From Riemerella anatipestifer (lineage in GTDB: Bacteria > Bacteroidota > Bacteroidia > Flavobacteriales > Weeksellaceae): 50,140 nucleotides of DNA. Of the stretch, positions 25,254 to 33,604 are shown piece after piece. Each line of letters starts with the position of its first letter. Position 1 is the first letter of the stretch. Below the pieces are notes generated by a model that worked only from the letters and a program-made list of their open reading frames with translations, had not been told where the DNA came from and made no database searches. The stretch covers positions 119,018-169,157 of the forward strand of contig NZ_QXHU01000006.1 in NCBI RefSeq assembly GCF_009663465.1, given 5' to 3'. Both the position numbers and the translations under genes were made by a program.

Positions 25254-27143
25254 TTAATCTTTGATGCAGCGGATGCTGAAGCCATACGCACGATTGTAGA
25301 TGTCGCCTACAATGCTATAGCCGTTATAGAACCATAGGAACCTAGAGTAGTTGTTATTGCTCTGCTCACTACTCCACAAGTAATTGCGGTAGCCTCGGTC
25401 ACTAAATGAACCGCCGTCGCTATTGTGGCTACCGCTTGCAGAAAGGCGGAGCACCGACTCGTTCCACATAGCTGACGAATTAGTGTAATTATTAACTGCA
25501 TTATAACCTAAAATCGCATTGTGCAAAGCCACTTGCTCTGCGTGAGTAGGCACATGATAACCTACAGGACAAGGGTTATTAGAACCATTAGTCTGCCACA
25601 AATTCTTATTGGTAGATGAACTATTTAAGGTATTATTAACCCAACTCCAATAAGTTGAATTGTTACCTATGATAAATTGGTTATGATTAGGGTTAGTCCA
25701 AGAATTAGACAAAGTAGTTGTAGTACCATATTTAGACGTACCATTTGTGGAAGAGGTCCAAGTAATCAGCTCGTGCCCGTCTGGGTTACGCTGCCATTGG
25801 AAAAGAGAACCGTACGCTCGCCAATCCTTTTTGATTTGGTTGGCTGTTGGGTTAGAAAGCGGTTCTGCGGAAGCGATATTTATAGGGTTTAAAGCCCCTG
25901 CTTGATAGGTTGGGCTAAACCATTGGGAATCTACACGAGCGTATTCCGCTCCGAGGTTATTATTAAGCCAAGTTCTACCATCTGGTCCCGTGATTGGAAT
26001 ATAAATAAACTCGTGCTCTTTCACATTTGCCCCATACCCCACACAGTCTAAAGTGGTCTTACTAAAACAACGGTCAGGAACACCACCAATACCTTTAAGC
26101 ACTAAACTATACGGTTGCCCATTAAGCGTGTAAGGAATTGTAGCAATAGTGTACTCCTGCTCTGGAGCTAACATTTTTACTAAATATTCTTGGTCGCCTC
26201 CACCTACAGTAATAATAGCTTCTAAATAGCCTGTTACTCCGAAATTACCCGTTGGGATATTAAGCGTAAGAGTATTGGTATCACCACCTTGTCCAGAGGC
26301 GGTGGTAACTGGTGCGGAGGTAACTGCATTATAAGAACCTCTTCCATTGGTATAAGGGATTTTTACGATGAGTTTATTGGCTGTATTGTTTATTTTACCT
26401 TGATGAGTAATACCATTATATTCTAAAGACACTACATACTCTGTTTTAGGTGAGGTAATAGTGGCTGAACCTAAGCCCACTTGGGTTTGTTGGTCGGCTT
26501 GGGCGCCGAGTTTATTAAAATTAGCTGTTAAAGTACCTGCAGACGGTGTGCCCTCCATCGTGTACCATAACATCGCCGATTCTCCAGAGTTTAAGTTAAT
26601 AAGACTTCCCGAAGTGCAAGGATTCACGCTTCCCGTCGGCGTAGCCCCATTAAGTTTCTGCCACTGGCAGTTTGCCATCGTAATCGTTGCGCCACCATTC
26701 TGAAAACTTACCGCATCGGCAAAAGACGAGCTAACATTAGAAAACGAGTTGTTTTCTAGTTTAAATTTGGCTTTATTGGCACCGGTAAATGCCACACCAC
26801 CCACATAAGCACCTTCAAAGCCTGCTGCCTTTACCGCTACCGACTGGGTTTGGTTGCTCCCCGGCATACAAGTCCACTGGTGAACCCCCGAAACCACGCC
26901 TTGGTAAATTTCTATACAGCTTTTGTCGGTATTGTAAATCATCGTGCCTACTTCGGCAGTCCCCGAAAATTTCAAACGCTCCTCCGAGGTAAATTGAGGG
27001 AATAGCACCCCTTGTGACTGGGTGTTAGGGATATGGGTGTTTTTCTTCACCTCTAAGGTGGCTTTGGGGTCGTTGGTATTGATGCCTACTTGTGCCTGTA
27101 ATGCCATCGGCAGAAATATCGCACAGAATAAAATCTTTTTCAT
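25254..27143 (-). CDS. Secreted FISUMP-domain surface protein (copy 2)
   Basis: A 629-residue relative of the protein encoded at 302-1765. It shares the signal peptide style (MKKILFCAIFLPMALQAQ), VGINTNDPKATLEV, the VLFPQFTSEERLKFSGTAEVG block, GVPDRCFSKTTLDCVGYG, RAYGSLFQWQRNPDGHELI and the C-type-lectin-like ending LWSSEQ...AYGFSIRCIKD. The middle (about 100-340) carries extra strand-rich, Thr/Gly-rich segments that copy 1 lacks in part. It is exported and probably displayed on the surface; the ligand is unknown. Its transcript starts near 27694, giving a leader of about 550 nt with a (TG)15 tract and a nested palindrome. Translation level or leader structure may therefore control it. Confidence 0.8.
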   Translation of the reverse strand: MKKILFCAIFLPMALQAQVGINTNDPKATLEVKKNTHIPNTQSQGVLFPQFTSEERLKFSGTAEVGTMIYNTDKSCIEIYQGVVSGVHQWTCMPGSNQTQSVAVKAAGFEGAYVGGVAFTGANKAKFKLENNSFSNVSSSFADAVSFQNGGATITMANCQWQKLNGATPTGSVNPCTSGSLINLNSGESAMLWYTMEGTPSAGTLTANFNKLGAQADQQTQVGLGSATITSPKTEYVVSLEYNGITHQGKINNTANKLIVKIPYTNGRGSYNAVTSAPVTTASGQGGDTNTLTLNIPTGNFGVTGYLEAIITVGGGDQEYLVKMLAPEQEYTIATIPYTLNGQPYSLVLKGIGGVPDRCFSKTTLDCVGYGANVKEHEFIYIPITGPDGRTWLNNNLGAEYARVDSQWFSPTYQAGALNPINIASAEPLSNPTANQIKKDWRAYGSLFQWQRNPDGHELITWTSSTNGTSKYGTTTTLSNSWTNPNHNQFIIGNNSTYWSWVNNTLNSSSTNKNLWQTNGSNNPCPVGYHVPTHAEQVALHNAILGYNAVNNYTNSSAMWNESVLRLSASGSHNSDGGSFSDRGYRNYLWSSEQSNNNYSRFLWFYNGYSIVGDIYNRAYGFSIRCIKD

Positions 27144-27165
27144 AAAATGTTATAGTTTATAGAGG

Positions 27166-27524
27166 TTAGATATTGGATTTTAGAGGTTGGAGGTTCAGCG
27201 GTTCAAAGTTCAAGGAGCTGAAGCTGTTCAAGGTTCTATGTTTAAGGTTTAAGGGATATGTACGCTTATTCAACCTTAAACTTTGAACTTTAAACCTTGA
27301 ACTAATGAGAAAATGCCTCCCCCCTCTAAACACACACAAAACGAGAGGAAAGGCTAAAACAGAAAGAACAGAACGCTCCTCCTGTAGGCTAGAAGCTCTA
27401 AACCCAAACAACCAATTTAACTTATGAAAAAGATGGGCTTCTAGCAGGTATTTATGAAAACAAAACTTAGCGTATGCTAAACGCCAAATGCCCCTAACGG
27501 AAGCTAGAGGCACATTATTTATAA
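27166..27524 (-). other. Conserved leader of FISUMP cassette copy 2, with a 115-codon ORF of doubtful coding status
   Basis: This region is homologous to bases 1-270 but lies on the minus strand. Matching blocks include TTATAAAT (27524-27517), CTAAGTTTTGTTTTCATAAA and GTTCTTTCTG. The ORF (27513-27166, VRGIWRLAYAKFCFHK...) keeps the frame of the copy 1 ORF over about 70 codons, then runs into degenerate repeats of the type GGTTTAAAGTTCAAAG (27300-27180). It lacks any known domain. It may be a leader peptide or an RNA element of the FISUMP2 mRNA. Confidence 0.4.
27180..27305. repeat. Degenerate TTCAAGG/TTTAAAGTT repeats in the FISUMP2 leader
   Basis: Many imperfect copies of GGTTCAAAGTTCAAGG and GGTTTAAGG occur in both orientations, for example GGTTCAGCGGTTCAAAGTTC at 27186-27213 and CTTTGAACTTTAAACCTTGA at 27282-27301. 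Copy 1 has a shorter version at 255-285. The pattern could form long imperfect hairpins. Confidence 0.5.
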
Positions 27525-27578
27525 TTGATGATAAAAATCTAGATAAAAAGTAGTATACTACGCGTACGCACGCAACTA

Positions 27579-27649
<71 letters not shown>

Positions 27650-27700
27650 GTTTTTTTCACTTTTTTGTATGTGGTTGGTATCGTGTAGCATAAACTGGGA

Positions 27701-27731
27701 CAAATGTATAAGCTATTTTTGAAATATGCAA
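27701..27731 (-). promoter_or_regulatory. Promoter of FISUMP cassette 2
   Basis: On the minus strand, TTG (27731-27729), a 20-base spacer and TACATTTG (27708-27701). The transcript would begin near 27694, about 550 nt before the FISUMP2 start codon. Confidence 0.65.
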
Positions 27732-27797
27732 GTTTTAAAAAAAATAATCTTGGTAGTACAAGAAATTATTCTACTTTTTTCACCCTAAAAACAGTCC

Positions 27798-27825
27798 TTG
27801 TGTTTTAAATAATTTGTTATATTTG
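27798..27825 (+). promoter_or_regulatory. Promoter of the DUF2807 protein gene
   Basis: TTG (27798-27800), a 17-base spacer and TATATTTG (27818-27825), 28 bp before the ATG at 27854. Confidence 0.7.
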
Positions 27826-27853
27826 GGGCTTAATAATCTAAAAAAAGTGTATT

Positions 27854-28618
27854 ATGAAAAATTTAAAAAATTGGACCTTATTGTTCCTTACCTTGTTTGT
27901 GGCTAGTGTGTATTCGCAAAAAGTAAACCTTACCAATGTACCTACCAAAACCCAAACATTTGATGTGGCTAGTTTTAACCAGCTTAAAGTTCAGTCCAAT
28001 ATAGGAGTTAAATTAGTAAAGTCTAATCAGGAGAAAGTAGAGGTAACTTCTAACGCTTTAGATTACCTTACCGTTGTTTCTAGCAATGGTGTGCTTACAT
28101 TAAAATACAAGCCTAACACCTCTCTAAAAAATGCTAAAACCAAAGCCATCGTCTATACCAAAAACATCAACAAAATGGAATTGAGCGGTGCTTCTTCGGT
28201 AGAAAGCCAAGATACATTCAATACTAGTGATATTCGTTTGAGCGGAGCCTCTAATGTTTCTGGAAACTTTAATGCTAAAAACATCAACCTTAGTTGCAGT
28301 GGTGCAAGTAACTTTAAAGGCAACCTAAATGCCGATAGCACTACCATTGAAATCAGTGGTGCAAGTAACACTTCTGGAACTATTACCGCTAAGAGTGCTA
28401 AAATTGAAGCGAGCGGAGCATCTAACATCAATAGTCAAATAAACGCTACCAATGTAACTACTTTGGAAGTTTCTGGTGCTTCTAAAGCCGTTCTAAAAGG
28501 AAGTTCTAACAAAATAATAGCTAGTGCTAGTGGTGCTTCTAAAATAGATTTATCTGACTTGTCTTACAGCAGCATAGAAAAAGAAAGCCACTCTATGAGC
28601 AAAATAATCTCTAAATAA
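27854..28618 (+). CDS. Secreted DUF2807 (head GIN domain) protein
   Basis: A 254-residue exported protein (signal peptide to about residue 21, VYSQK). It belongs to the DUF2807 putative auto-transporter adhesin head GIN family, a right-handed beta-helix. The fold is visible as a repeated SGAS turn: LSGASSVES, LSGASNVSG, CSGASNFKG, ISGASNTSG, ASGASNINS, VSGASKAVLK and ASGASKIDLS, spaced by roughly 18-22 residues. These families are common and often numerous in Bacteroidetes, and their function is unknown. It is monocistronic with a clear promoter and terminator, and divergent from the FISUMP2 cassette. Confidence 0.8.
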   Translation: MKNLKNWTLLFLTLFVASVYSQKVNLTNVPTKTQTFDVASFNQLKVQSNIGVKLVKSNQEKVEVTSNALDYLTVVSSNGVLTLKYKPNTSLKNAKTKAIVYTKNINKMELSGASSVESQDTFNTSDIRLSGASNVSGNFNAKNINLSCSGASNFKGNLNADSTTIEISGASNTSGTITAKSAKIEASGASNINSQINATNVTTLEVSGASKAVLKGSSNKIIASASGASKIDLSDLSYSSIEKESHSMSKIISK

Positions 28619-28637
28619 TTTCTCTGAATACAAACTA

Positions 28638-28670
28638 AATAAGGCTACTCCTAAAAGAGCAGCCTTATTT
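28638..28670 (+). terminator. Terminator of the DUF2807 gene
   Basis: AATAAGGCT-A-CTC pairs with GAG-C-AGCCTTATT around a CTAAAA loop, then a T-run. It is placed between convergent genes and may serve both. Confidence 0.75.
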
Positions 28671-28698
28671 TTTATAATGTTACCAAGTATAATTGTAT

Positions 28699-30093
28699 TT
28701 ACTTAGTTTTTTTCATCTCTGTATAGTATTGGAAGAAATACGGAATACTTTCTATCCCCTTATAGAAGTTATACAAGCCATAATGTTCGTTAGGAGAATG
28801 TATTGCATCTGTATCTAAACCAAAGCCCATTAAAACACATTTAGCTCCTAAAACCTCCTCAAACAACGCCGTAATTGGGATACTACCACCACTTCTAAAT
28901 GGTAAAACTTCTTTTCCAAAAGCCTTTTCCATTGCTTTTTTAGCGGCTAAAAACTCATTGGTATCGCTCTTTAAAACATAAGGCATTCCCCCGTGGTGTG
29001 GCGTTACTTTTACTTTAACGCTATCTGGTGCTATTTTCTTAAAGTGATTTACAAATTTTTCCGTAATTTCTTCTGGTGTTTGGTTAGGTACTAACCTCAT
29101 TGAAATTTTAGCAAATGCCTTAGATGGTATTACCGTTTTGGCACCTTCTCCAATATAACCTCCCCACATTCCATTAACATCTAAGGTAGGTCTAATAGAA
29201 GTTCTCTCCAAAGTGGTATAGCCCTCTTCTCCTTGTATACCATTAAGCCCAATTGACTTTTTAAAAGACTCTACATCATCTTTCAACTTATTCATTTCTG
29301 CTCTTTCCTCAAGGGAAACAACTTCTACATTGTCATAGAAACCTTCCACTGTTATTCTCCCTTTATCATCTATAAGGCTACCTATCATCTTAGACAACAC
29401 ATTGATAGGGTTAGGAACAGCTCCTCCATAAAGCCCAGAATGTAAATCTCGGTTAGGACCCTCTACCTCTACTTCCACATAGCTAAGACCTCTAAGCCCT
29501 GTAGTTACCGTAGGTTGCTCCATAGAGTAAAGCCCCGTATCCGAAATCAGAATAACATCACAAGACAGTTTAGATTGGTTTTCTTTAAGGAAATCCGCCA
29601 AGCTAGCCGAACCAACTTCCTCTTCTCCTTCTATGATAAATTTAACATTACAAGGGAGAACATTGGTCTTCATCATCGCTTCAAACGCCTTTAAATGCAT
29701 AAAAAACTGACCTTTATCGTCTGCCGCTCCTCTTGCAAAAATTGCTCCTTCTGGGTGCAAAGGAGTTTCTTTAACTACAGGCTCAAAAGGACCACTTTCC
29801 CACAATTCCAAAGGGTCAGGTGGCTGCACATCGTAATGCCCATAAACCAATACCGTAGGAAGTGATGGGTCTATCATTTTCTCACCAAATACAATAGGAT
29901 AACCTTTGGTTTCGCATACCTCCACCGCGTCTGCTCCTGCATTAGTAAGGTGTTTCGCTACCTCTTCGGCACAGTTGAGCACATCTTGATTATAGGCTGG
30001 GTCTGCACTAATAGAAGCTATTTTAAGCAATTCTATAAGTTCGTCTAAAAATCTTTTCTTGTGGTCTTGAATGTAATTTTGTGTTTCTTGCAT
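28699..30093 (-). CDS. M20 family dipeptidase
   Basis: A 464-residue dizinc M20 metallopeptidase of the carnosinase/CNDP-like type. Metal and catalytic residues are present in GHYDVQPPDP (His and catalytic Asp), ARGAADDKGQF (bridging Asp), IEGEEEVGS (catalytic Glu then metal Glu), LISDTGLY (Asp), and a final His in DAIHSPNEHYG. The lid and dimerisation domain contains LRGLSYVEVEVEGPNRDLHSG, cited by its ends LRGLSY and RDLHSG. It is predicted cytosolic because no signal peptide is seen. It would hydrolyse dipeptides. Monocistronic. Confidence 0.85.
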   Translation of the reverse strand: MQETQNYIQDHKKRFLDELIELLKIASISADPAYNQDVLNCAEEVAKHLTNAGADAVEVCETKGYPIVFGEKMIDPSLPTVLVYGHYDVQPPDPLELWESGPFEPVVKETPLHPEGAIFARGAADDKGQFFMHLKAFEAMMKTNVLPCNVKFIIEGEEEVGSASLADFLKENQSKLSCDVILISDTGLYSMEQPTVTTGLRGLSYVEVEVEGPNRDLHSGLYGGAVPNPINVLSKMIGSLIDDKGRITVEGFYDNVEVVSLEERAEMNKLKDDVESFKKSIGLNGIQGEEGYTTLERTSIRPTLDVNGMWGGYIGEGAKTVIPSKAFAKISMRLVPNQTPEEITEKFVNHFKKIAPDSVKVKVTPHHGGMPYVLKSDTNEFLAAKKAMEKAFGKEVLPFRSGGSIPITALFEEVLGAKCVLMGFGLDTDAIHSPNEHYGLYNFYKGIESIPYFFQYYTEMKKTK

Positions 30094-30143
30094 CAGTTTA
30101 TTTTTGATGTAGTAAAAGTAATTATTTTTAATGAAATAAAAAA

Positions 30144-30171
30144 ACGCCCCTCCAAAAGCTAGGAGAGACGC
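30144..30171 (-). terminator. Terminator of the OmpA-family gene
   Basis: On the minus strand GCGTCTCTCC and GGAGGGGCGT pair with several G-U pairs around TAGCTTTT, followed by seven T. It starts 22 bp after the stop at 30194. Confidence 0.7.
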
Positions 30172-30193
30172 AGATTATGCATTTATACTTTTC

Positions 30194-30838
30194 TTATTTT
30201 GTGAATCTTACAGACATTTTTCTATCCGAAGCTCTTTCTTCATCAGAAGCATCTGCTGCTACTTTAGCAAATTTACTTCCGTACCCTTCTGCTGATACTA
30301 CTTGAGCTCCCACTCCTGCTTTTTCTAACTGTGCCTTAATAAACTCTGCTCTAGCTTGAGATATTTTAACATTAGTTTCCTCACTACCTGTTTTATCTGT
30401 ATAACCTCCAATTTTAATTTTAGCGTCTGGGTACGCCTTTAATATTTTTGCTAAGTTATCTATTTGCTCTGCACCAGACTCTAACTGATTGGTAGAACCC
30501 ATTTTAAAGTTAACATGGTCAAAATCATACCAAACATTCTTAAGAACATCGTCTGAAGAAGATGCATACTTCCCAGATTTAAGGAAAGATAACATAGTGT
30601 CTTCCATTCCACCTTTATATCCTTTTAGAGCAACCCCCTCTAAGTCTATAGTTACCTCTTCTTTAACTCCCGATTGATGACCTCCAGCATGAGCAGAATG
30701 CCCATTACCTTGAGCGTCGTCTGTATATCTTTCTACCCCTTCTTCTAGTTTAATAATATTCTTATTACCCCCTGGCTGAATCTTCTTACAAGATACCATA
30801 AGCGAAACAACAGCTACTGCAAAAATATATTTTTTCAT
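30194..30838 (-). CDS. OmpA-family lipoprotein
   Basis: A 214-residue lipoprotein with lipobox LMVSC (Cys17) and a His/Gly-rich linker. Residues about 105-214 form an OmpA C-terminal peptidoglycan-binding domain (FDHVNFKMGS, LAKILKAYPDAKIKIGGYTD, SQARAEFIKAQL, AEGYGSKF, SDRKMSVRF). The middle segment VTIDLEGVALKGYKGGMEDTML is typical of Bacteroidetes OmpA lipoproteins. It probably tethers the outer membrane to peptidoglycan. A TAACTTTG -7 box lies at 30863-30856 (minus strand), 18 bp before the start. Confidence 0.85.
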   Translation of the reverse strand: MKKYIFAVAVVSLMVSCKKIQPGGNKNIIKLEEGVERYTDDAQGNGHSAHAGGHQSGVKEEVTIDLEGVALKGYKGGMEDTMLSFLKSGKYASSSDDVLKNVWYDFDHVNFKMGSTNQLESGAEQIDNLAKILKAYPDAKIKIGGYTDKTGSEETNVKISQARAEFIKAQLEKAGVGAQVVSAEGYGSKFAKVAADASDEERASDRKMSVRFTK

Positions 30839-30855
30839 TCTTTTAAATTTTGTCC

Positions 30856-30863
30856 CAAAGTTA
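30856..30863 (-). promoter_or_regulatory. -7 box of the OmpA-family gene
   Basis: TAACTTTG on the minus strand, 18 bp before the ATG. The -33 element is unclear. Confidence 0.5.
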
Positions 30864-30904
30864 ATAAATCTCTTTTTAATAGCCTAAATATTTATTTTTA
30901 ATTT

Positions 30905-32056
30905 TTATTTAGACCTCAAAATCACTTTACCTTTTATGGTTTGAGTAAAAATAAGATAGTTCTGTCCCCCATCTTTAAGTTTATATTTTTTCTTAATTTC
31001 CACTGGATTTAGCGGATAATTTTTTGAAACAAGGTTATACTGCTCTCCTTTTTTTATTTCCTTAGATGAAACCTCTTCTACCTCCAAAACTCGCCCTGGA
31101 AAATCTAATATTTTTTCTTCCGAAGTATAGAGGTGTGTGTTAATATGTAGCTTATTCAGTTGATATTTTTTTGCAACACTCTTGAATGCCCCCGATTTAA
31201 GTATAGCCCCATTAGGAATATACAGATATTTCTTCGCTTCAGAAAAAGAGACTTGAGTATCCTCCTCATCTTTTATAACAAACGAAAAATCGGGCTCGTT
31301 TGTTTCTAAATTAAAACATCTGCAAAGCGGAAAGTTGTTTTCCTCTGCACTTCTGTCCATCAAAACTAAAACTTCCTTCACTTCATTTTTTACCGCTATA
31401 ACATCTATGGAAACGATATGAGACAAAATGGAAATCAAGTATTTAATATCAATAAGAGGAGAAAGTTTAACCAACACCTTTGGAGAAATCCCTAAAAGTT
31501 GATTTTTAATCTCTAAGATATTAGGCGATAAATCCTCTAAAAGAAATTTTTTATTTTTATTATTATCTCTTCTAGCAGGGTCTAAATAGACCAAATCATA
31601 TACCTCTTGGTTATTTTTTAAAAAAGTTTCTAGATTTGTATTGATAAAATTAGCCTCTCTCCCAAGTTCCGTCCAATTATATTTAACTATTGATAAAAGA
31701 GAGCTATTTTGCTCCACTAGAGTTACTTTTTTAAATTTTTGAGACAGAAAAAAAGCATCTATTCCGAAACCACTAGTTAAATCTAAAAAGTGATTTCCTC
31801 TAAACCATTCCCCTTTAAAAGAAGCCGTAGATTGTGAGGAAGATTGTTCTAAATTAAGATGAGGAGGAAATAAAATACCTCTTCTATCTAAAAAAGGAAA
31901 TTTTTTACGAGCTACCCTACGCCCTTCTATTTGCTGAACTAAGTCTTGATTGCTAATTCCTTCAAAAATTGTTTTTTTCAAAAGAATTTTCATCACATCT
32001 TCTTCGAGATGTGCCTCTATAAAATCTTTCACTTCATTTCTCTGTAGATACTCCAT
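30905..32056 (-). CDS. Class I SAM-dependent methyltransferase with THUMP-like domain
   Basis: A 383-residue protein. The N-terminal helical part (1-75) precedes a Rossmann methyltransferase core with motif I FLDLTSGFGIDAFFLS (about 91-106), an acidic VEQNS after strand 2, and motif IV DLVYLDPARRD. The C-terminal part (about 300-383) fits the THUMP-like domain of these Bacteroidetes proteins. The DPARR motif IV is characteristic of this uncharacterised group, which probably modifies RNA. It has a good own promoter and no operon partners. Confidence 0.75.
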   Translation of the reverse strand: MEYLQRNEVKDFIEAHLEEDVMKILLKKTIFEGISNQDLVQQIEGRRVARKKFPFLDRRGILFPPHLNLEQSSSQSTASFKGEWFRGNHFLDLTSGFGIDAFFLSQKFKKVTLVEQNSSLLSIVKYNWTELGREANFINTNLETFLKNNQEVYDLVYLDPARRDNNKNKKFLLEDLSPNILEIKNQLLGISPKVLVKLSPLIDIKYLISILSHIVSIDVIAVKNEVKEVLVLMDRSAEENNFPLCRCFNLETNEPDFSFVIKDEEDTQVSFSEAKKYLYIPNGAILKSGAFKSVAKKYQLNKLHINTHLYTSEEKILDFPGRVLEVEEVSSKEIKKGEQYNLVSKNYPLNPVEIKKKYKLKDGGQNYLIFTQTIKGKVILRSK

Positions 32057-32073
32057 TCTGTTTTTTTGCTGTA

Positions 32074-32104
32074 CAAAGGTAGAATTTTATCGCTAGTAAC
32101 AAAA
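32074..32104 (-). promoter_or_regulatory. Promoter of the methyltransferase gene
   Basis: On the minus strand, TTTTG (32104-32100), an 18-base spacer and TACCTTTG (32081-32074), 17 bp before the ATG. Confidence 0.7.
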
Positions 32105-32220
32105 GCTAGAAATTGGATAAACCTCATAAAAAACCAAAAGTCTCCTCATAAACAAAGGAGACTTCTGAACACCAAATCACAAAATATTAATATGAAAAAA
32201 ATTTACTTTTCAGCAAATTG

Positions 32221-32293
32221 TGACTCGGCTGGGATTCGAACCCAGGACCCATACATTAAAAGTGTATTGCTCTACCAGCTGAGCTACCGAGTC
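32221..32293 (-). tRNA. tRNA-Lys (UUU), copy 1
   Basis: On the minus strand a 73-nt cloverleaf folds from GACTCGG to CCGAGTC plus discriminator A. The anticodon loop is CTTTTAA with anticodon TTT, and the T arm is CTGGGTTCGAATCCCAG. The CCA end is not encoded. It is identical to the copy at 32422-32494. Confidence 0.95.
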
Positions 32294-32310
32294 TAAGTTT
32301 TTTTTCTGTG

Positions 32311-32394
32311 TGCCTGCGACTGGACTCGAACCAGCACATCCTTAAGGATACCACCCCCTCAAGATGGCGTGTCTACCAATTTCACCACACAGGC
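32311..32394 (-). tRNA. tRNA-Leu (GAG)
   Basis: An 84-nt class II tRNA on the minus strand. The acceptor is GCCTGTG/CGCAGGC (one G-U), the D arm GTGAAATTGGTAGACAC, the anticodon loop TTGAGGG with anticodon GAG. A variable arm (TATCCTTAAGGATG) and T arm CTGGTTCGAGTCCAG follow. It lies between the two tRNA-Lys copies. Confidence 0.93.
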
Positions 32395-32421
32395 AAAAAT
32401 CTTCTTCAAGATTTTTTCTTG

Positions 32422-32494
32422 TGACTCGGCTGGGATTCGAACCCAGGACCCATACATTAAAAGTGTATTGCTCTACCAGCTGAGCTACCGAGTC
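32422..32494 (-). tRNA. tRNA-Lys (UUU), copy 2
   Basis: Same 73-nt sequence as the copy at 32221-32293. It is first in the tRNA operon, 36 bp after the promoter's -7 box. Confidence 0.95.
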
Positions 32495-32530
32495 ATTTGA
32501 GTTAGGATAATTCCGTTCTCAAAAGTGGTG

Positions 32531-32560
32531 CAAAGATACGGCTTTTTTTGTTTTCTCAAA
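32531..32560 (-). promoter_or_regulatory. Promoter of the tRNA Lys-Leu-Lys operon
   Basis: On the minus strand, TTTG (32560-32557), an 18-base spacer and TATCTTTG (32538-32531). It lies upstream of all three tRNAs, with no promoter between them. Confidence 0.75.
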
Positions 32561-32591
32561 ATTTTTCTGCAATTTTGTTTAAAAATAAATC

Positions 32592-33110
32592 ATGATTATT
32601 ACTCTAACAGGCTATATGGGAAGCGGTAAATCACTAATTTCCAAAAAATTATCAGAAAAAATAAATTTTAATTTATTAGACCTAGATAAGGTAATTTCTG
32701 AGCAAGAAATGAGAGAAATACCTCAAATTTTTAAAGAAAAGGGGGAAATTTATTTCAGAAAAAGAGAAAAAGAAACCCTAGAACACCTACTCAATACTCA
32801 AAAATCTACAATCCTTAGTTTGGGAGGCGGTACACCTGTTTATTATAATAACATAGATACCATAAATACTTTTTCCGAAAGTATTTATCTAAGAACTTCT
32901 GTAAAAAATCTTCATAAAAGATTAATAAAAGAAAAAAGCAGCCGACCACTTATAGCTCATATAGAAGACAGTGACCAACTGCTAGAATTTGTTGCAAAAC
33001 ACTTGTTTGAAAGGCAAGCCTACTACTCAAAAGCAAAATATATCGTAGATACTGATGACAAATCTCCCGACGAAATCGTTAATGAAATTATTAGTCTTCT
33101 AAGTCTTTAG
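32592..33110 (+). CDS. aroK: Shikimate kinase
   Basis: A 172-residue cytosolic kinase that phosphorylates shikimate at O3 with ATP in aromatic amino acid and chorismate synthesis. The P-loop GYMGSGKS (7-14), the shikimate-binding Asp in LLDLDKVI, the Arg of YFRKREKE, LGGGTP (77-82) and the lid Arg in KSSRPL are all seen. It is divergent from the tRNA operon. Its last 20 bases overlap the end of the convergent hslR-like gene. Confidence 0.9.
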   Translation: MIITLTGYMGSGKSLISKKLSEKINFNLLDLDKVISEQEMREIPQIFKEKGEIYFRKREKETLEHLLNTQKSTILSLGGGTPVYYNNIDTINTFSESIYLRTSVKNLHKRLIKEKSSRPLIAHIEDSDQLLEFVAKHLFERQAYYSKAKYIVDTDDKSPDEIVNEIISLLSL

Positions 33111-33525
33111 CATCATTAAAAAACGAGTCCCAATCGTCTTCATCGAAGAAAGTCTCATCGTCTGTATTGATAAATTCGGTCATATCTCTACGGTCTTTTT
33201 TAGTAGGTCTTCCTTCGCCTTTTTGACGATAATAATCTTGTGATAATTTTCGCATTCTTAGGATTTCGTATTGCTCTTTCTCCGTCATATCCTTAATGTG
33301 AAGCGGAACTAACTTAGCTCCTATCCTACTTTTAGGGATTTGAATTACCTTTATTTTATAATCAATCTGGTTTTTTCTAATTTTAATTGTATCGCCCTCC
33401 ATCACTTCTCTAGAAGGCTTTACAACTTGCTCGCCTACTGAAACTCTATTCTTTTTTATTTCTTCTGCCGCTATGCTTCTTGTCTTAAAAAACCTCACAC
33501 TCCACAAAAATTTATCTATTCTCAT
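33091..33525 (-). CDS. hslR: S4-domain RNA-binding protein (Hsp15-like)
   Basis: A 144-residue protein whose first 60 residues form an S4 domain (MRIDKFLWSVRFFKTRSIA, then NRVSVGEQVVKPSREV). A basic stretch and an acidic C-terminal tail (DDETFFDEDDWDSFF) follow. Hsp15 binds free 50S subunits carrying nascent chains and helps recycle stalled ribosomes. The tail is longer and more acidic than in E. coli Hsp15, as is common in this phylum. It overlaps aroK tail-to-tail by 20 bp. Confidence 0.8.
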   Translation of the reverse strand: MRIDKFLWSVRFFKTRSIAAEEIKKNRVSVGEQVVKPSREVMEGDTIKIRKNQIDYKIKVIQIPKSRIGAKLVPLHIKDMTEKEQYEILRMRKLSQDYYRQKGEGRPTKKDRRDMTEFINTDDETFFDEDDWDSFFNDAKDLED

Positions 33526-33604
33526 ATTTTATTTATATTTTTGTCGTTACTAAAAAATAAAATCGCAATTTAACAAAATTGCTTATTAAGCAAAAAGATA
33601 TTCT

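Noticed and set aside
32066-32296. 76-codon open frame over the first tRNA-Lys
   Set aside because: It reads across the antisense strand of a tRNA and a promoter; no protein features.
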